Of a stretch of DNA of 64,000 nucleotides, positions 57,105 through 64,000 are shown piece by piece (within the stretch, counting starts at the first letter, position 1; each line of letters opens with the position of its first letter). Location: the NCBI GenBank assembly GCA_947475525.1, contig CANJMI010000009.1, forward strand, positions 1 through 64,000, in the 5' to 3' direction. This DNA comes from Polyangiaceae bacterium (lineage in GTDB: Bacteria; Myxococcota_A; Polyangia; Polyangiales; Polyangiaceae). Both the position numbers and the translations under genes were made by a program. The notes under the pieces were generated by a model. It had not been told where the DNA came from and did no database searches. It saw only the letters and a program-made list of their open reading frames with translations.

Positions 57105-58129
57105 GGCTGGCCTCCTTTTTTCGGCAGTTGCTTGAGCATGCGGTCGAAGTCGGACTCGAAGAGGCGATCCTGCACGATGCGGTATTTTTCGTACTCCGAT
57201 TCGGCGAAGACTTTGGCGATCTCGGCCGTGACTTTGCCAGGATGGTCGAGCAAGTCGCGTTCGTTGAACTGGAGGAAGGCGTCGAGTTTTTTGGCCCAGT
57301 CGGCCATGGTCATGGGCACGCCTCGCTCGGCCTGATCCTCGGCGTAGTCGAGATACATGGTGACGAAGCGGTCGAGGGCCTTGAGTTCCTTTTCCGTGAG
57401 GTAGTTTTTGGCGACGACGACATCGGGTTTGAGGATTTTGCCTTTGGGCGCGTTGCGCCAGGTGGTGAGTCCCATGTGCTCTTTGGCGCTGTCGGCCCGG
57501 TCCACGATTAATTCGGCGGCGGTGTGGCTGTGGATGGCGAAGTGCAGCTTGTTCTGCACGGTGGCGAAGAAGGTCTGCGTGGTCTCGGCCTCGGTGCTGT
57601 AGTCGAGGGCGGTGGCGTAAATGTCGGTGATCTTTTGGTAGAATCGACGTTCGCTGGCGCGGATCTCGCGGACCTCGGCGAGCAGGTTGTCGAAGTAAGA
57701 TCGGTCGAAGAGGGCTCCGTTTTTCAGCCGCTCTTTGTCGAGCACGTAGCCGCGCACGGCGAAGTCGCGCAGGATGCCGATGGCCCATTGGCGAAACTGG
57801 GTGGCGCGAGTGGAATTCACGCGGAAACCGACGGCGATGATGGCGTCGAGATTGTAGTGGGCGGTGGTGTAGCTTTTGCCGTCGGCGGCAGTTATCCGGA
57901 ATTTCCGGATAACTGAGGCTTCGGCGAGTTCACCGCTGGTGAAGATGTTTTGCAGGTGCTCGCTGATGGTGCGGACATCGACATCGAATAGGGCGGCGAG
58001 GAGCTTCTGGGTGAGCCAGACGGTCTCGTCCTCCACGCGAACTTCGATGCCTTTTTCCCCGGCCTGGGCGGTGAAGACGAGGAACTCGGCGGTGCTGTTG
58101 CGGATGCGAAGTTTCTTCGGCTCGCTCAT
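57101..58129 (-). CDS. rhuM: RhuM family protein (restriction-locus associated)
   Basis: 342 residues. The start overlaps the stop of the hsdM fragment (ATGA). The N-terminus has the family DNA-binding-like block I-E-V-R-V-E-D-E-T-V-W-L-T-Q-K-L-L-A-A-L-F-D-V-D-V-R-T-I-S-E-H-L-x-x-I-F (residues 28-70), then S-V-I-R-K-F-R-I-T-A-A-D-G-K-S-Y and the H-Y-N-L-D-A-I-I-A-V-G-F-R-V-N-S block (90-110). The C-terminal half is helical (Y-L-T-E-K-E-L-K-A-L-D-R-F-V). RhuM proteins are common between hsdM and hsdS in type I restriction operons; their role is unproven. Base composition is lower than surroundings: two 60-base lines I counted gave 58% and 52% GC, versus 73% for one line of tatD. This indicates transfer. 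Confidence 0.9.
   Translation of the reverse strand: MSEPKKLRIRNSTAEFLVFTAQAGEKGIEVRVEDETVWLTQKLLAALFDVDVRTISEHLQNIFTSGELAEASVIRKFRITAADGKSYTTAHYNLDAIIAVGFRVNSTRATQFRQWAIGILRDFAVRGYVLDKERLKNGALFDRSYFDNLLAEVREIRASERRFYQKITDIYATALDYSTEAETTQTFFATVQNKLHFAIHSHTAAELIVDRADSAKEHMGLTTWRNAPKGKILKPDVVVAKNYLTEKELKALDRFVTMYLDYAEDQAERGVPMTMADWAKKLDAFLQFNERDLLDHPGKVTAEIAKVFAESEYEKYRIVQDRLFESDFDRMLKQLPKKGGQP
57890..57914. repeat. Perfect 25-bp palindrome inside rhuM
   Basis: Arms AGTTATCCGGAA and TTCCGGATAACT around a single T; the 12-base arms are exact reverse complements. It encodes S-V-I-R-K-F-R-I-T in the most conserved part of RhuM, so coding constraint could contribute, but a perfect match over 12 bases by chance is unlikely. 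Confidence 0.9.
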
Positions 58130-58614
58130 AGCTGGGCGCCCATCCGTTTGAGATGGGCATCGACCTTGGCGGCGAGCGCGGCCACCTCAAGCGTGAGCTG
58201 CGGCAGCGGTGTGGCGTAGCGTTCGGCGAGCTCGCGGATACGGCCTGTGAGGGTTTGCGAGACGCGGTCAAGCTCGCCCTGCACGGCGGCGGCAAGAGTG
58301 GCCAGCCAGTTGTCGTCCACGACGAGGGTCTTGATCTCGTCCTCGGTGAGCGTGGGGCATTTGGCGTCGAGCTTGGCTTCGAGATCGTCCTGCGCGGTCT
58401 TGAGCCGAGTCTTGGCATCGGCCTGCTGGTCGAGGAGAGCGGCGTAGGCATCAAGGGCGAGCACCGCGGCGTTGTCCTTTGGGTGCAGGCCGTTCGACAC
58501 GATGGTCGTCAACCCAGCGGCGCGAGCGCGCGCGAGCACGTCATCGATCACGGGCAGGATGCGCGGGTGCGTCAGGTGAGCGTGAACGTCGGAGAGGCCC
58601 ATGGTCCGCGTCAT
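58126..58614 (-). pseudogene. Chimeric reading frame: tatD 5' end fused to hsdM 3' end
   Basis: 162 residues. Residues 5-54 are the first 50 of TatD (M-G-L-S-D-V-H-A-H-L to A-L-A-L), from repeat copy 2. Residues 55-162 are the C-terminus of a type I restriction DNA methyltransferase (HsdM): D-A-Y-A-A-L-L-D-Q-Q-A, P-T-L-T-E-D-E-I-K-T-L-V-V, G-R-I-R-E-L-A-E-R-Y-A-T-P-L-P-Q-L. The join is in frame at A-L-A-L/D-A-Y. The HsdM methylase motifs are missing, so it cannot methylate; the TatD part lacks most metal residues. It may still be translated and carry expression into rhuM through the ATGA overlap. It is a pseudogene by content and possibly an assembly product. Confidence 0.88.
58452..58604 (-). 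repeat. Direct repeat copy 2 (tatD 5' end joined to hsdM fragment)
   Basis: Partner of 56842-56994, one mismatch in 153 bases. It is followed on the - strand by the hsdM fragment and preceded by sequence unrelated to the region upstream of the intact tatD; that sequence is probably the native tatD upstream region. Confidence 0.95.
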
Positions 58615-58645
58615 CAGGGTCTAGCGGAAACACGCGGGGCGCATC

Positions 58646-58681
58646 AAAAAAAAGGCCCACTTCCTTTTGGGAAGCAGGCCC
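58646..58681 (-). terminator. Rho-independent terminator of the Cys-rich lipoprotein gene
   Basis: On the - strand: an 11-12 bp stem GGCCTGCTTCC / GGAAGTGGGCC with a loop of about four A residues, directly followed by eight T residues. It begins 19 bases after the stop codon at 58700. It separates that gene from the tatD chimera downstream. Confidence 0.9.
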
Positions 58682-58699
58682 TCTCTCAAGTCACCCGAG

Positions 58700-60829
58700 T
58701 CACATGTCGTCGGTGCCGGGGACGGTGGCGTTCGGCAGCCACTTGAAGCCGTCGAGCACGGCCATCGAGTCGAAGTACGAGTCGCCGACGTCCCACACCA
58801 CGATGCGCAGGGTCACGATGTCGCCGGGGATGACGTTGCCGCTGGTGGTGAGCCAGAAGCTGCCGCCGCGGTCTTCAAAGCCCGTGCCGGTGAGCTGACC
58901 CTTGCCGAGCGAGCACGACTTCGAGCTCACCTTGGCATTGATCGACTGAGCGCTCGCCAGGTTGCAGACGTTGAAGAGCGCGGTGCCGGAGGCCACGTTG
59001 ATGCCGACCGGCCAGAGGCCGGCGCCGTCGTTGTAGACCATCAAGTTCTTGTCGACCGGGTTCGGGATTGGGCTCGTCGGCTTGGGCGTGTCGATCAAGA
59101 TCACGAGCTGATCGTTGTACTCGTTGCACACGAATTCTGGGAACTCGGCCGACAGGAAGTACGTGTTGAGCGAGAACGCGCGCGCGTTGGTCGGCGCCCG
59201 AAGCTTGATCTGCAACATCACCGAGTCTCGGGCCTCAGTAGGCTCGCCCGAGTTGCCGGCGCCGCAGTTTGGCGCTACCGGCAGCTCGTTCGCCTTCTTC
59301 AGCGGCGGGTTGGCGGTGGTGAACCAGTCCTTGATGCAGGCCGCGTTGACGCAGGTGGCGATGTTGACGCTGCTCGCTGGAAAGTGTGGTGTGAATTCGA
59401 CGTCGAGATTCGGGCCAGGCAGGGTCTGGCTCGAGTCCGAGGCGAGGCCCGTCGACAGCAGCACCGACTTCTGGCCTTCGGTGGTCGAAGGCTGAATGCC
59501 GCCGACCACATTGCGGATCGACCGGGCCTTGGAGTCGCCGAGCGCGGAGCCGTCGGCGCGGAGGAGCTTTGCCTCGATGAGGCCCCAGGTCTTGTCCTTG
59601 AGCGCCGGACTCGCCGTGGTGCTGCGGCAGATGCCGAGCGCCTTGGCGTAGTCGCTGGCGGTGCTGGAGTTGGACGCAAGGCTCGAATCGCAGGCGGTGG
59701 TGTCGAGCAAGTCGAAGAAGTCTTGCTTGCCGTTGCAGTTGTCGTCGATGCCGTTGCCGAGCACCTCGACCGCGCCAGGGTTCACGAGCTTGGCATCGGC
59801 GCCACAGGCTCCGGGCGCGTCGCAGCAATCGCCGTCGCCCTTCTTCCAGCCGTCGCCGTCGCAGTCGGTGACGTTCGAGTCACACACCGTGCATTTTCCG
59901 AGTGTGCACTTCTCGCTGTTCTTGCAGACGGTGTTGCAGTCGCCGCAGTGGCCGTGGTCGGTCATCGTGTCGAGGCAGCTTAGACCGCACTTGGTCAAGC
60001 CCCCGCCGCATACCGAAGCGCAAACGCCGCCGCTGCAAACTTCATCCGACTTGCACGCCGTAGGCGCTGCCATCGTGTCGCAGCCGCCGCAATTTTTAGG
60101 ATCGATCTTGGTGTCAACGCAGGTTCCGCTGCATTCCGAGGTGCCACCGATGCACTCGAACGCGCACACACCGAGTGAGCATACTTCGCCGCTGGCCACA
60201 TCGCAGGCCTTGTCACAACCACCGCAGTGGTTCGGGTCGTTGTTGTTGTCGACGCAGAGGCCAGCGCACTTGGTCGCGCCGCCGGCACACTCGAGCGCAC
60301 AGTTGCCGTCGATGCACACGAGCCCGGCGTTGCATGGGCTGTTGCAGTCGCCGCAGTGCTTGGCGTCTTGCTTGGGATCGACGCAGACCCCGTTGCACTC
60401 CTTGCCTCCGCCGTCGGCGCAGGTCAGCGCGCAGCCGCCCTTGACGCACACCAGCCCGGCGTCGCAGGGCTTGTCGCACGCGCCGCAGTTTTTCGGATCG
60501 TTTTCGGTGGTGACGCATGCGTCGCCGCACTTCGTCGAACCGCCGAGGCACTCGACGCCGCACATGCCCGCGCTACAGAGCTCACCGGCCCCACAGACCT
60601 GGCCGCACTCGCCGCAGTTTTTCGGATCGAACTCGGCGTTCGTGCAGACGTCGCCGCAAAGCTTGCCGCCCGGACACACGCCGCTTGAGTTGCCGCCGGC
60701 CCCGCCACCTCCGCTGACAGTTTGGACCGTCGGGTTTTCGGCATCCGTACAGGCCGTAAAGGCGCTGCCAACCAGGGCCGCCGCGCCAATCGCGAACAGG
60801 CTCACTCTCGTCCAAGGCATTGAACTCAT
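58700..60829 (-). CDS. Cys-rich, choice-of-anchor-L-like lipoprotein
   Basis: 709 residues from ATG 60829, eight bases after GGAG; two earlier Met codons and a longer frame are possible. Lipobox A-F-T-A-C. Residues 40-320 carry about seven repeats of C-x-G-x-C-V/C-D-x-x-x-D-P-x-N-C-G-x-C-x-x-x-C, with roughly 60 cysteines, similar to Stig1-like/MXAN-type repeats. A metal-binding-style D-C-D-G-D-G-W segment and a Cys-bridged G-N-G-I-D-D-N-C-N-G motif (MopE/metallo-motif) follow at 335-385. The last 300 residues (L-D-V-E-F-T-P, A-C-I-K-D-W-F, S-A-E-F-P-E-F-V-C-N-E-Y-N-D, V-V-W-D-V-G-D) resemble choice-of-anchor L domains of myxobacterial surface proteins. Strong terminator downstream. Confidence 0.82.
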   Translation of the reverse strand: MSSMPWTRVSLFAIGAAALVGSAFTACTDAENPTVQTVSGGGGAGGNSSGVCPGGKLCGDVCTNAEFDPKNCGECGQVCGAGELCSAGMCGVECLGGSTKCGDACVTTENDPKNCGACDKPCDAGLVCVKGGCALTCADGGGKECNGVCVDPKQDAKHCGDCNSPCNAGLVCIDGNCALECAGGATKCAGLCVDNNNDPNHCGGCDKACDVASGEVCSLGVCAFECIGGTSECSGTCVDTKIDPKNCGGCDTMAAPTACKSDEVCSGGVCASVCGGGLTKCGLSCLDTMTDHGHCGDCNTVCKNSEKCTLGKCTVCDSNVTDCDGDGWKKGDGDCCDAPGACGADAKLVNPGAVEVLGNGIDDNCNGKQDFFDLLDTTACDSSLASNSSTASDYAKALGICRSTTASPALKDKTWGLIEAKLLRADGSALGDSKARSIRNVVGGIQPSTTEGQKSVLLSTGLASDSSQTLPGPNLDVEFTPHFPASSVNIATCVNAACIKDWFTTANPPLKKANELPVAPNCGAGNSGEPTEARDSVMLQIKLRAPTNARAFSLNTYFLSAEFPEFVCNEYNDQLVILIDTPKPTSPIPNPVDKNLMVYNDGAGLWPVGINVASGTALFNVCNLASAQSINAKVSSKSCSLGKGQLTGTGFEDRGGSFWLTTSGNVIPGDIVTLRIVVWDVGDSYFDSMAVLDGFKWLPNATVPGTDDM

Positions 60830-61093
60830 CGTCATTCTCCAAGCCACGCCGTCCCCCCCCGGCGACCACAATGGTCGGGTTGGCGGTGGTCTACGGCGGC
60901 CCTCCTAGCGCATTACCGCTATGACTGCACGGGATACATGATATGGGCGGCGCACAAGGGGTGGCGGACGTGGCCAAACCCACGGAAGGATGAGCTTCTC
61001 GAGCCAAAGACGGGACCGTCCGTCCATCACGCGCGCGCGCGCCGGCGATGTTAACCACGCCCGCGCCAAGTTGGGCTCGAGCTCCAGCCAGCG

Positions 61094-61789
61094 TCAGAAG
61101 CGCAGCTTGATCGCGAGGCCGCCCGTGAAGAGGATGGCGGAAGTTGACTCGGTCCCTGTGGCGACGGGATTGAGCAGGTAGTCGACCGTTCCCCAGGGCT
61201 GGAGCGCGAGGGTGTCTCCGACGACGAACTCCGCGCCGAGACCGGTACCGACCATGTGGGACAAGTGAGATTCGGAGCCTACGCCCGAGGCTCCCGCGAA
61301 GAGCAAGTACCCGCGGTAACGAGGCCCAATCGTGAAACGCACACTGTCATTCACAGCGAGATCCATAAGCACGGGGACGGCAAAGTCGACGTAACCCGCG
61401 CCGACGTTTCCAGCACCGATGAATACGCCACCAACGGTGGGATCGATCGCGAGAGCGAACTTGTCGCCCTTGGCGTTGCCGAGAAAGTTTACCTTACCGT
61501 CGAGCTGGAGGTGACCGAAGCCGCCAACGGTCACCCCGAGGTCGAAGCTGTCGCCGATGCCGCGGCGGTAGCCGAGCCCCACATCGGGAAGCGTCAGCGT
61601 GCCGGAGCCACCGAACGCGCTGGCACTGAAGCCCACAACGCCAGGTGCGATCGTGAGCTCGTTCTTGGCGTCGCCGATCGTTTTCGCGGTCGTCATCATC
61701 GGCATGCTCGGGCAGCCGGTCAAGAACCCGACGGCGAGGGACGCGATGGCCGTGAGTTTCACATGCGCAGCGATTTTGCTAGTGAACAT
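61094..61789 (-). CDS. Outer-membrane-type lipoprotein
   Basis: 231 residues. The signal ends at G-F-L-T-G-C (lipobox). The mature part alternates strands with G-rich turns (S-F-D-L-G-V-T-V-G-G-F-G-H, G-A-G-Y-V-D-F-A-V-P-V) and ends with K-L-R-F, a barrel terminus. No family recognised. It may share a transcript with the upstream gene, which ends 92 bases away. Confidence 0.6.
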   Translation of the reverse strand: MFTSKIAAHVKLTAIASLAVGFLTGCPSMPMMTTAKTIGDAKNELTIAPGVVGFSASAFGGSGTLTLPDVGLGYRRGIGDSFDLGVTVGGFGHLQLDGKVNFLGNAKGDKFALAIDPTVGGVFIGAGNVGAGYVDFAVPVLMDLAVNDSVRFTIGPRYRGYLLFAGASGVGSESHLSHMVGTGLGAEFVVGDTLALQPWGTVDYLLNPVATGTESTSAILFTGGLAIKLRF

Positions 61790-61881
61790 TGTTTCACTAG
61801 GTACACGGCCCGTGCCATGCGCGCAACACCTTCAAGGCCCGGGCGGCTGGCACCCCGCGCACCTTGGCCCGGGTCCGCCAC

Positions 61882-63189
61882 TCACAGCATGAATCGATAA
61901 CCGCCGAATGCCGATACCGCCGTCAGCGCCGCCGTACCGGTCGTCCGCTGCTCGATCGGCGCCCAACCGAGGAGGCCCTCGACAACGAAAGCTCCTGGGC
62001 CAAGGAGAAATTCGGTCCCGAGGTGTGCACCGAAACCGACTTGGGTGGAGTCCTCCGTCTGCTCGAGGAGCACGGGGAGCGTGCCGTCGCTGTCGGTGTG
62101 ACTCCGCGTGAGGAACACCCGCGGGCCGGCCGCGACGTACGGCACGAATTTTCCGGGGCCGACCGACGGCAGCATCGTTGCACGGTAGTAGAGGCTCGGC
62201 TGGATTGTCAGCTGCTGCTGCACGAGCTGCCACGTATAGCCGCCTCCCGCCACTCGCGGGTCGGTCTCGCCTTGGGACGTAGCAGGCTGCGCGTAGCCGA
62301 CATCGACGATAAGTCCGAAGGCTCGGCGGAGGAACGGAAGCACGTAGCCAAGCTCAACTACGCCCGTTGCGTTCGGCTGCAACCCGTTGACCGACACGAG
62401 GGCGCCCGCCTTCAAGCCGACAACCAGCGCGCCGCGATCGTTCGGATCCGCAAGCTCTTCGGCCGGTGGCGGAGGCTCGATCGGCGGCTCATCCTTGGGC
62501 GGCTCGACCTCCTTTACGGTCGGCGCTGCCGTCTTCTTTGGAACGAGCACCGGTAGAACGACAGGCACCTTGGCGCCCGCCGCGACGTTCACCGAAGTTT
62601 CGCTGTCGCCGTTCGCGGTTGCATAGGCGACCTTCACGCTCCCGGGCTTGACGGCGACCCACCGTCCGACGAGCGCGAGATCGCACTCGTCGCCGCCAAT
62701 CGTGAGGGTGCCGTCACTTGCCCCTGGCGGCAGCGCGACGTTCACCAACCCGAGTGTTTTCTCGAGTACTTTGAGATCGTCACGGGTACTCTCGGTCGTC
62801 GCCGTGTACTTCGGATTCACTGCCGTCTGCGCCTGAGCCTCCTCGTTGGCCGCTTGCGCCTCCCTGTGCGCCTCGAGGTTGCGGCCGAGCTTCATGAGCA
62901 CGCGCGCAAGCATCATGCGGGAGTTTGGGCTGCCCACGGCTGCGTACGATGCGCGGAACTTAAGCTGTGCCTCTTCCAATTGGCCGCTCGCGAATGCCTT
63001 GTTTGCGGCGAGATAGTCGGCTTTAGCGCTGTTCTTTTGAGCGTCTGTCGCCTTGTCGGGCGTGGGCCCAGGGGTGACGAGCGCACTTGCGCGCGCGCCG
63101 TCGGAGGGGTTCGTAGCGAGGGCCGGTGCAGCGCAAAAAAGTAGCGCCGACGCGAAGGCGATGGGGGTGTTGATCTTCATCCGGGTCAT
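61882..63189 (-). CDS. Secreted TPR-like and beta-barrel protein
   Basis: 435 residues from ATG 63189 with GAGAAAG upstream; the frame is open further but unsupported. Signal 1-25. Residues 35-130 are a helical TPR-like unit (Y-L-A-A-N-K-A-F-A-S-G-Q-L-E-E-A-Q-L-K-F). Residues 150-230 are an Ig/PEGA-like strand domain (V-A-V-K-P-G-S-V-K-V-A-Y). A Pro/Glu linker (240-265) precedes a barrel ending G-Y-R-F-M-L. This TPR-PEGA-barrel design is recurrent in Polyangiales and has no known role. Its start is 10 bases after the stop of the next upstream gene, so they form an operon. Confidence 0.65.
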   Translation of the reverse strand: MTRMKINTPIAFASALLFCAAPALATNPSDGARASALVTPGPTPDKATDAQKNSAKADYLAANKAFASGQLEEAQLKFRASYAAVGSPNSRMMLARVLMKLGRNLEAHREAQAANEEAQAQTAVNPKYTATTESTRDDLKVLEKTLGLVNVALPPGASDGTLTIGGDECDLALVGRWVAVKPGSVKVAYATANGDSETSVNVAAGAKVPVVLPVLVPKKTAAPTVKEVEPPKDEPPIEPPPPAEELADPNDRGALVVGLKAGALVSVNGLQPNATGVVELGYVLPFLRRAFGLIVDVGYAQPATSQGETDPRVAGGGYTWQLVQQQLTIQPSLYYRATMLPSVGPGKFVPYVAAGPRVFLTRSHTDSDGTLPVLLEQTEDSTQVGFGAHLGTEFLLGPGAFVVEGLLGWAPIEQRTTGTAALTAVSAFGGYRFML

Positions 63190-63199
63190 CCGTTCTTTC

Positions 63200-64000
63200 T
63201 CACCACACGACGGATTCGGTGGTCTTCGTCGCCGGCATGTTGGGCGTTTGACCACCGATAAAGAACGCGAACGCGCTCTGCACGGAGCTGCCCATGAACG
63301 CACGTGGGTTCAGCAAATTGAGCCCCGAATTCCAACTGTTATTCGCTAGGTTACCGTTCGTGTCGACGATGGGCGCGCTCACGCCCTTGTTGCCGATCGA
63401 TAGGGCCACGCCCTGCTGTCCGCCGAAAGCGAACAACTGCTGCGCGGCAGCAAGCACCCCCGCCCCCGTGATGCCGCCGCCCGTCAGCGACTGGGTCGTG
63501 GTGAAGCTGCCGATATCACCGCCCGCCGCGACCTTCGCCCGCACGACGGTTTGCACCTGGGCTCCCGTATTGTTCAGGCCGCCTCCCGCATAGATGAAAT
63601 TGGTCGTGGGTCCGACGTCGGTGCGGACGGAGCGATCGACGAGCCACGTCATGTGATTCATCCGCGCCGTGCTGGTGTTGGCGCCCAGGGTCCACGCGTT
63701 CGCGACCGTCTCGTGTCCGCACGTGTCCACGGTGATCGGCAGGAACTGATACGTGGCGAGCACCGCCGACGTGTTTCGTCCGAACATCGCGTAGAGGTAG
63801 CGTTTGGTCAGCGGCGTCGCGGGATCGACCCCAATCACCGCCGAGACGCCGTTGCGCTCGAAACCGTTACCGAGGTTCGGCAAGGCGTGCCACCTGCCCG
63901 TCGATCCGAGGACGAGCGGCGTCTTCGTCTGATCCGCAGTCTCACCCTTGTCGAGGTAGGAGAGTTTATCACCATCGACAACGGCGATCTCCTGCTCGGT
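63200..64000 (-). CDS. Protein of unknown function, 5' end outside window
   Basis: The frame is open to the window edge, so only the C-terminal 266 residues are visible. Strand-rich with a tandem pattern: D-K-L-S-Y-L-D-K-G-E, R-Y-L-Y-A-M-F-G-R-N, N-F-I-Y-A-G-G-G-L-N-N-T-G, G-V-A-L-S-I-G-N-K-G-V. Some blocks (Y-A-M-F-G, Y-A-G-G-G-L) recall kelch or YncE-type propeller repeats, but no family is certain. Only one cysteine. It lies upstream in the same operon as the TPR/barrel protein. Confidence 0.55.
   Translation of the reverse strand, partial: TEQEIAVVDGDKLSYLDKGETADQTKTPLVLGSTGRWHALPNLGNGFERNGVSAVIGVDPATPLTKRYLYAMFGRNTSAVLATYQFLPITVDTCGHETVANAWTLGANTSTARMNHMTWLVDRSVRTDVGPTTNFIYAGGGLNNTGAQVQTVVRAKVAAGGDIGSFTTTQSLTGGGITGAGVLAAAQQLFAFGGQQGVALSIGNKGVSAPIVDTNGNLANNSWNSGLNLLNPRAFMGSSVQSAFAFFIGGQTPNMPATKTTESVVW

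Noticed and set aside
1-64000. tRNA, rRNA, CRISPR, riboswitch, prophage or insertion-sequence features
   Set aside because: No cloverleaf with conserved T-loop, no spaced repeats, no transposase or integrase motif was seen. A dedicated covariance-model scan would be needed to exclude small RNAs.

Overview
The window is about 64 kb of high-GC bacterial chromosome. It looks like a Polyangiales-type member of the Myxococcota. Support for this: MYXO-CTERM style C-termini (Cys, hydrophobic helix, Arg cluster) on at least two proteins; many lipoproteins with Ser/Thr/Gly-rich linkers after the lipobox; Cys-rich repeat proteins; thrombospondin type 3 calcium repeats; many GTG and TTG starts; and short, loosely organised operons. 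The assignment is an inference from protein style. There is no rRNA, tRNA, CRISPR array, transposase or recombinase gene in view. No gene-free stretch exceeds 300 bases; the longest (55947-56176 and 60830-61093) show nothing recognisable beyond presumed promoters.

Layout. 1-8 kb: the end of a nuclease-like protein, a beta-barrel protein, a long malate-synthase-like enzyme, class II aldolase, a DTW tRNA-modification protein with an extra C-terminal domain, and fumarase. 8-13 kb: a papain-like lipoprotein followed by two outer-membrane-type proteins, then an MFS transporter. 13-18 kb: an operon of three small lipoproteins, a translationally coupled pair of ArsA/Get3-type ATPases, and an RNB ribonuclease. 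18-26 kb: a Rieske oxygenase, an alkaline-phosphatase-superfamily lipoprotein coupled to a DUF5690 membrane protein, an amidohydrolase lipoprotein and a DEAD-box helicase. 26-37 kb: ArfB, an ECF sigma factor with its coupled partner, a VWA lipoprotein, an SDR, a NAGPA-type protein coupled to a Spy-like protein, an FMN hydroxyacid oxidase and an orphan DUF3540 protein.

37-53 kb: a haemolysin III/PAQR membrane protein, an OmpA/TSP3 protein with a downstream L-type lectin/MYXO-CTERM protein, a 1233-residue GltD-like plus PyrK-like flavoprotein fusion, methylmalonate-semialdehyde dehydrogenase, a second NAGPA protein, a P1 (DmpA-type) peptidase, beta-carbonic anhydrase and an esterase. 53-64 kb: a subtilisin-like lipoprotein, tatD with a foreign insertion, a Cys-rich choice-of-anchor-L-like lipoprotein with a clear terminator, and three envelope proteins, the last cut by the window end.

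Most of the region is housekeeping metabolism mixed with lineage-specific surface proteins. The most unusual locus is 56.8-58.6 kb. There, a fragment of a type I restriction-modification operon (3' end of hsdM, rhuM, and the start of a third gene) lies between two 153-bp copies of the 5' end of tatD that differ at one base. One copy is fused in frame to the hsdM fragment and the other begins an intact tatD.
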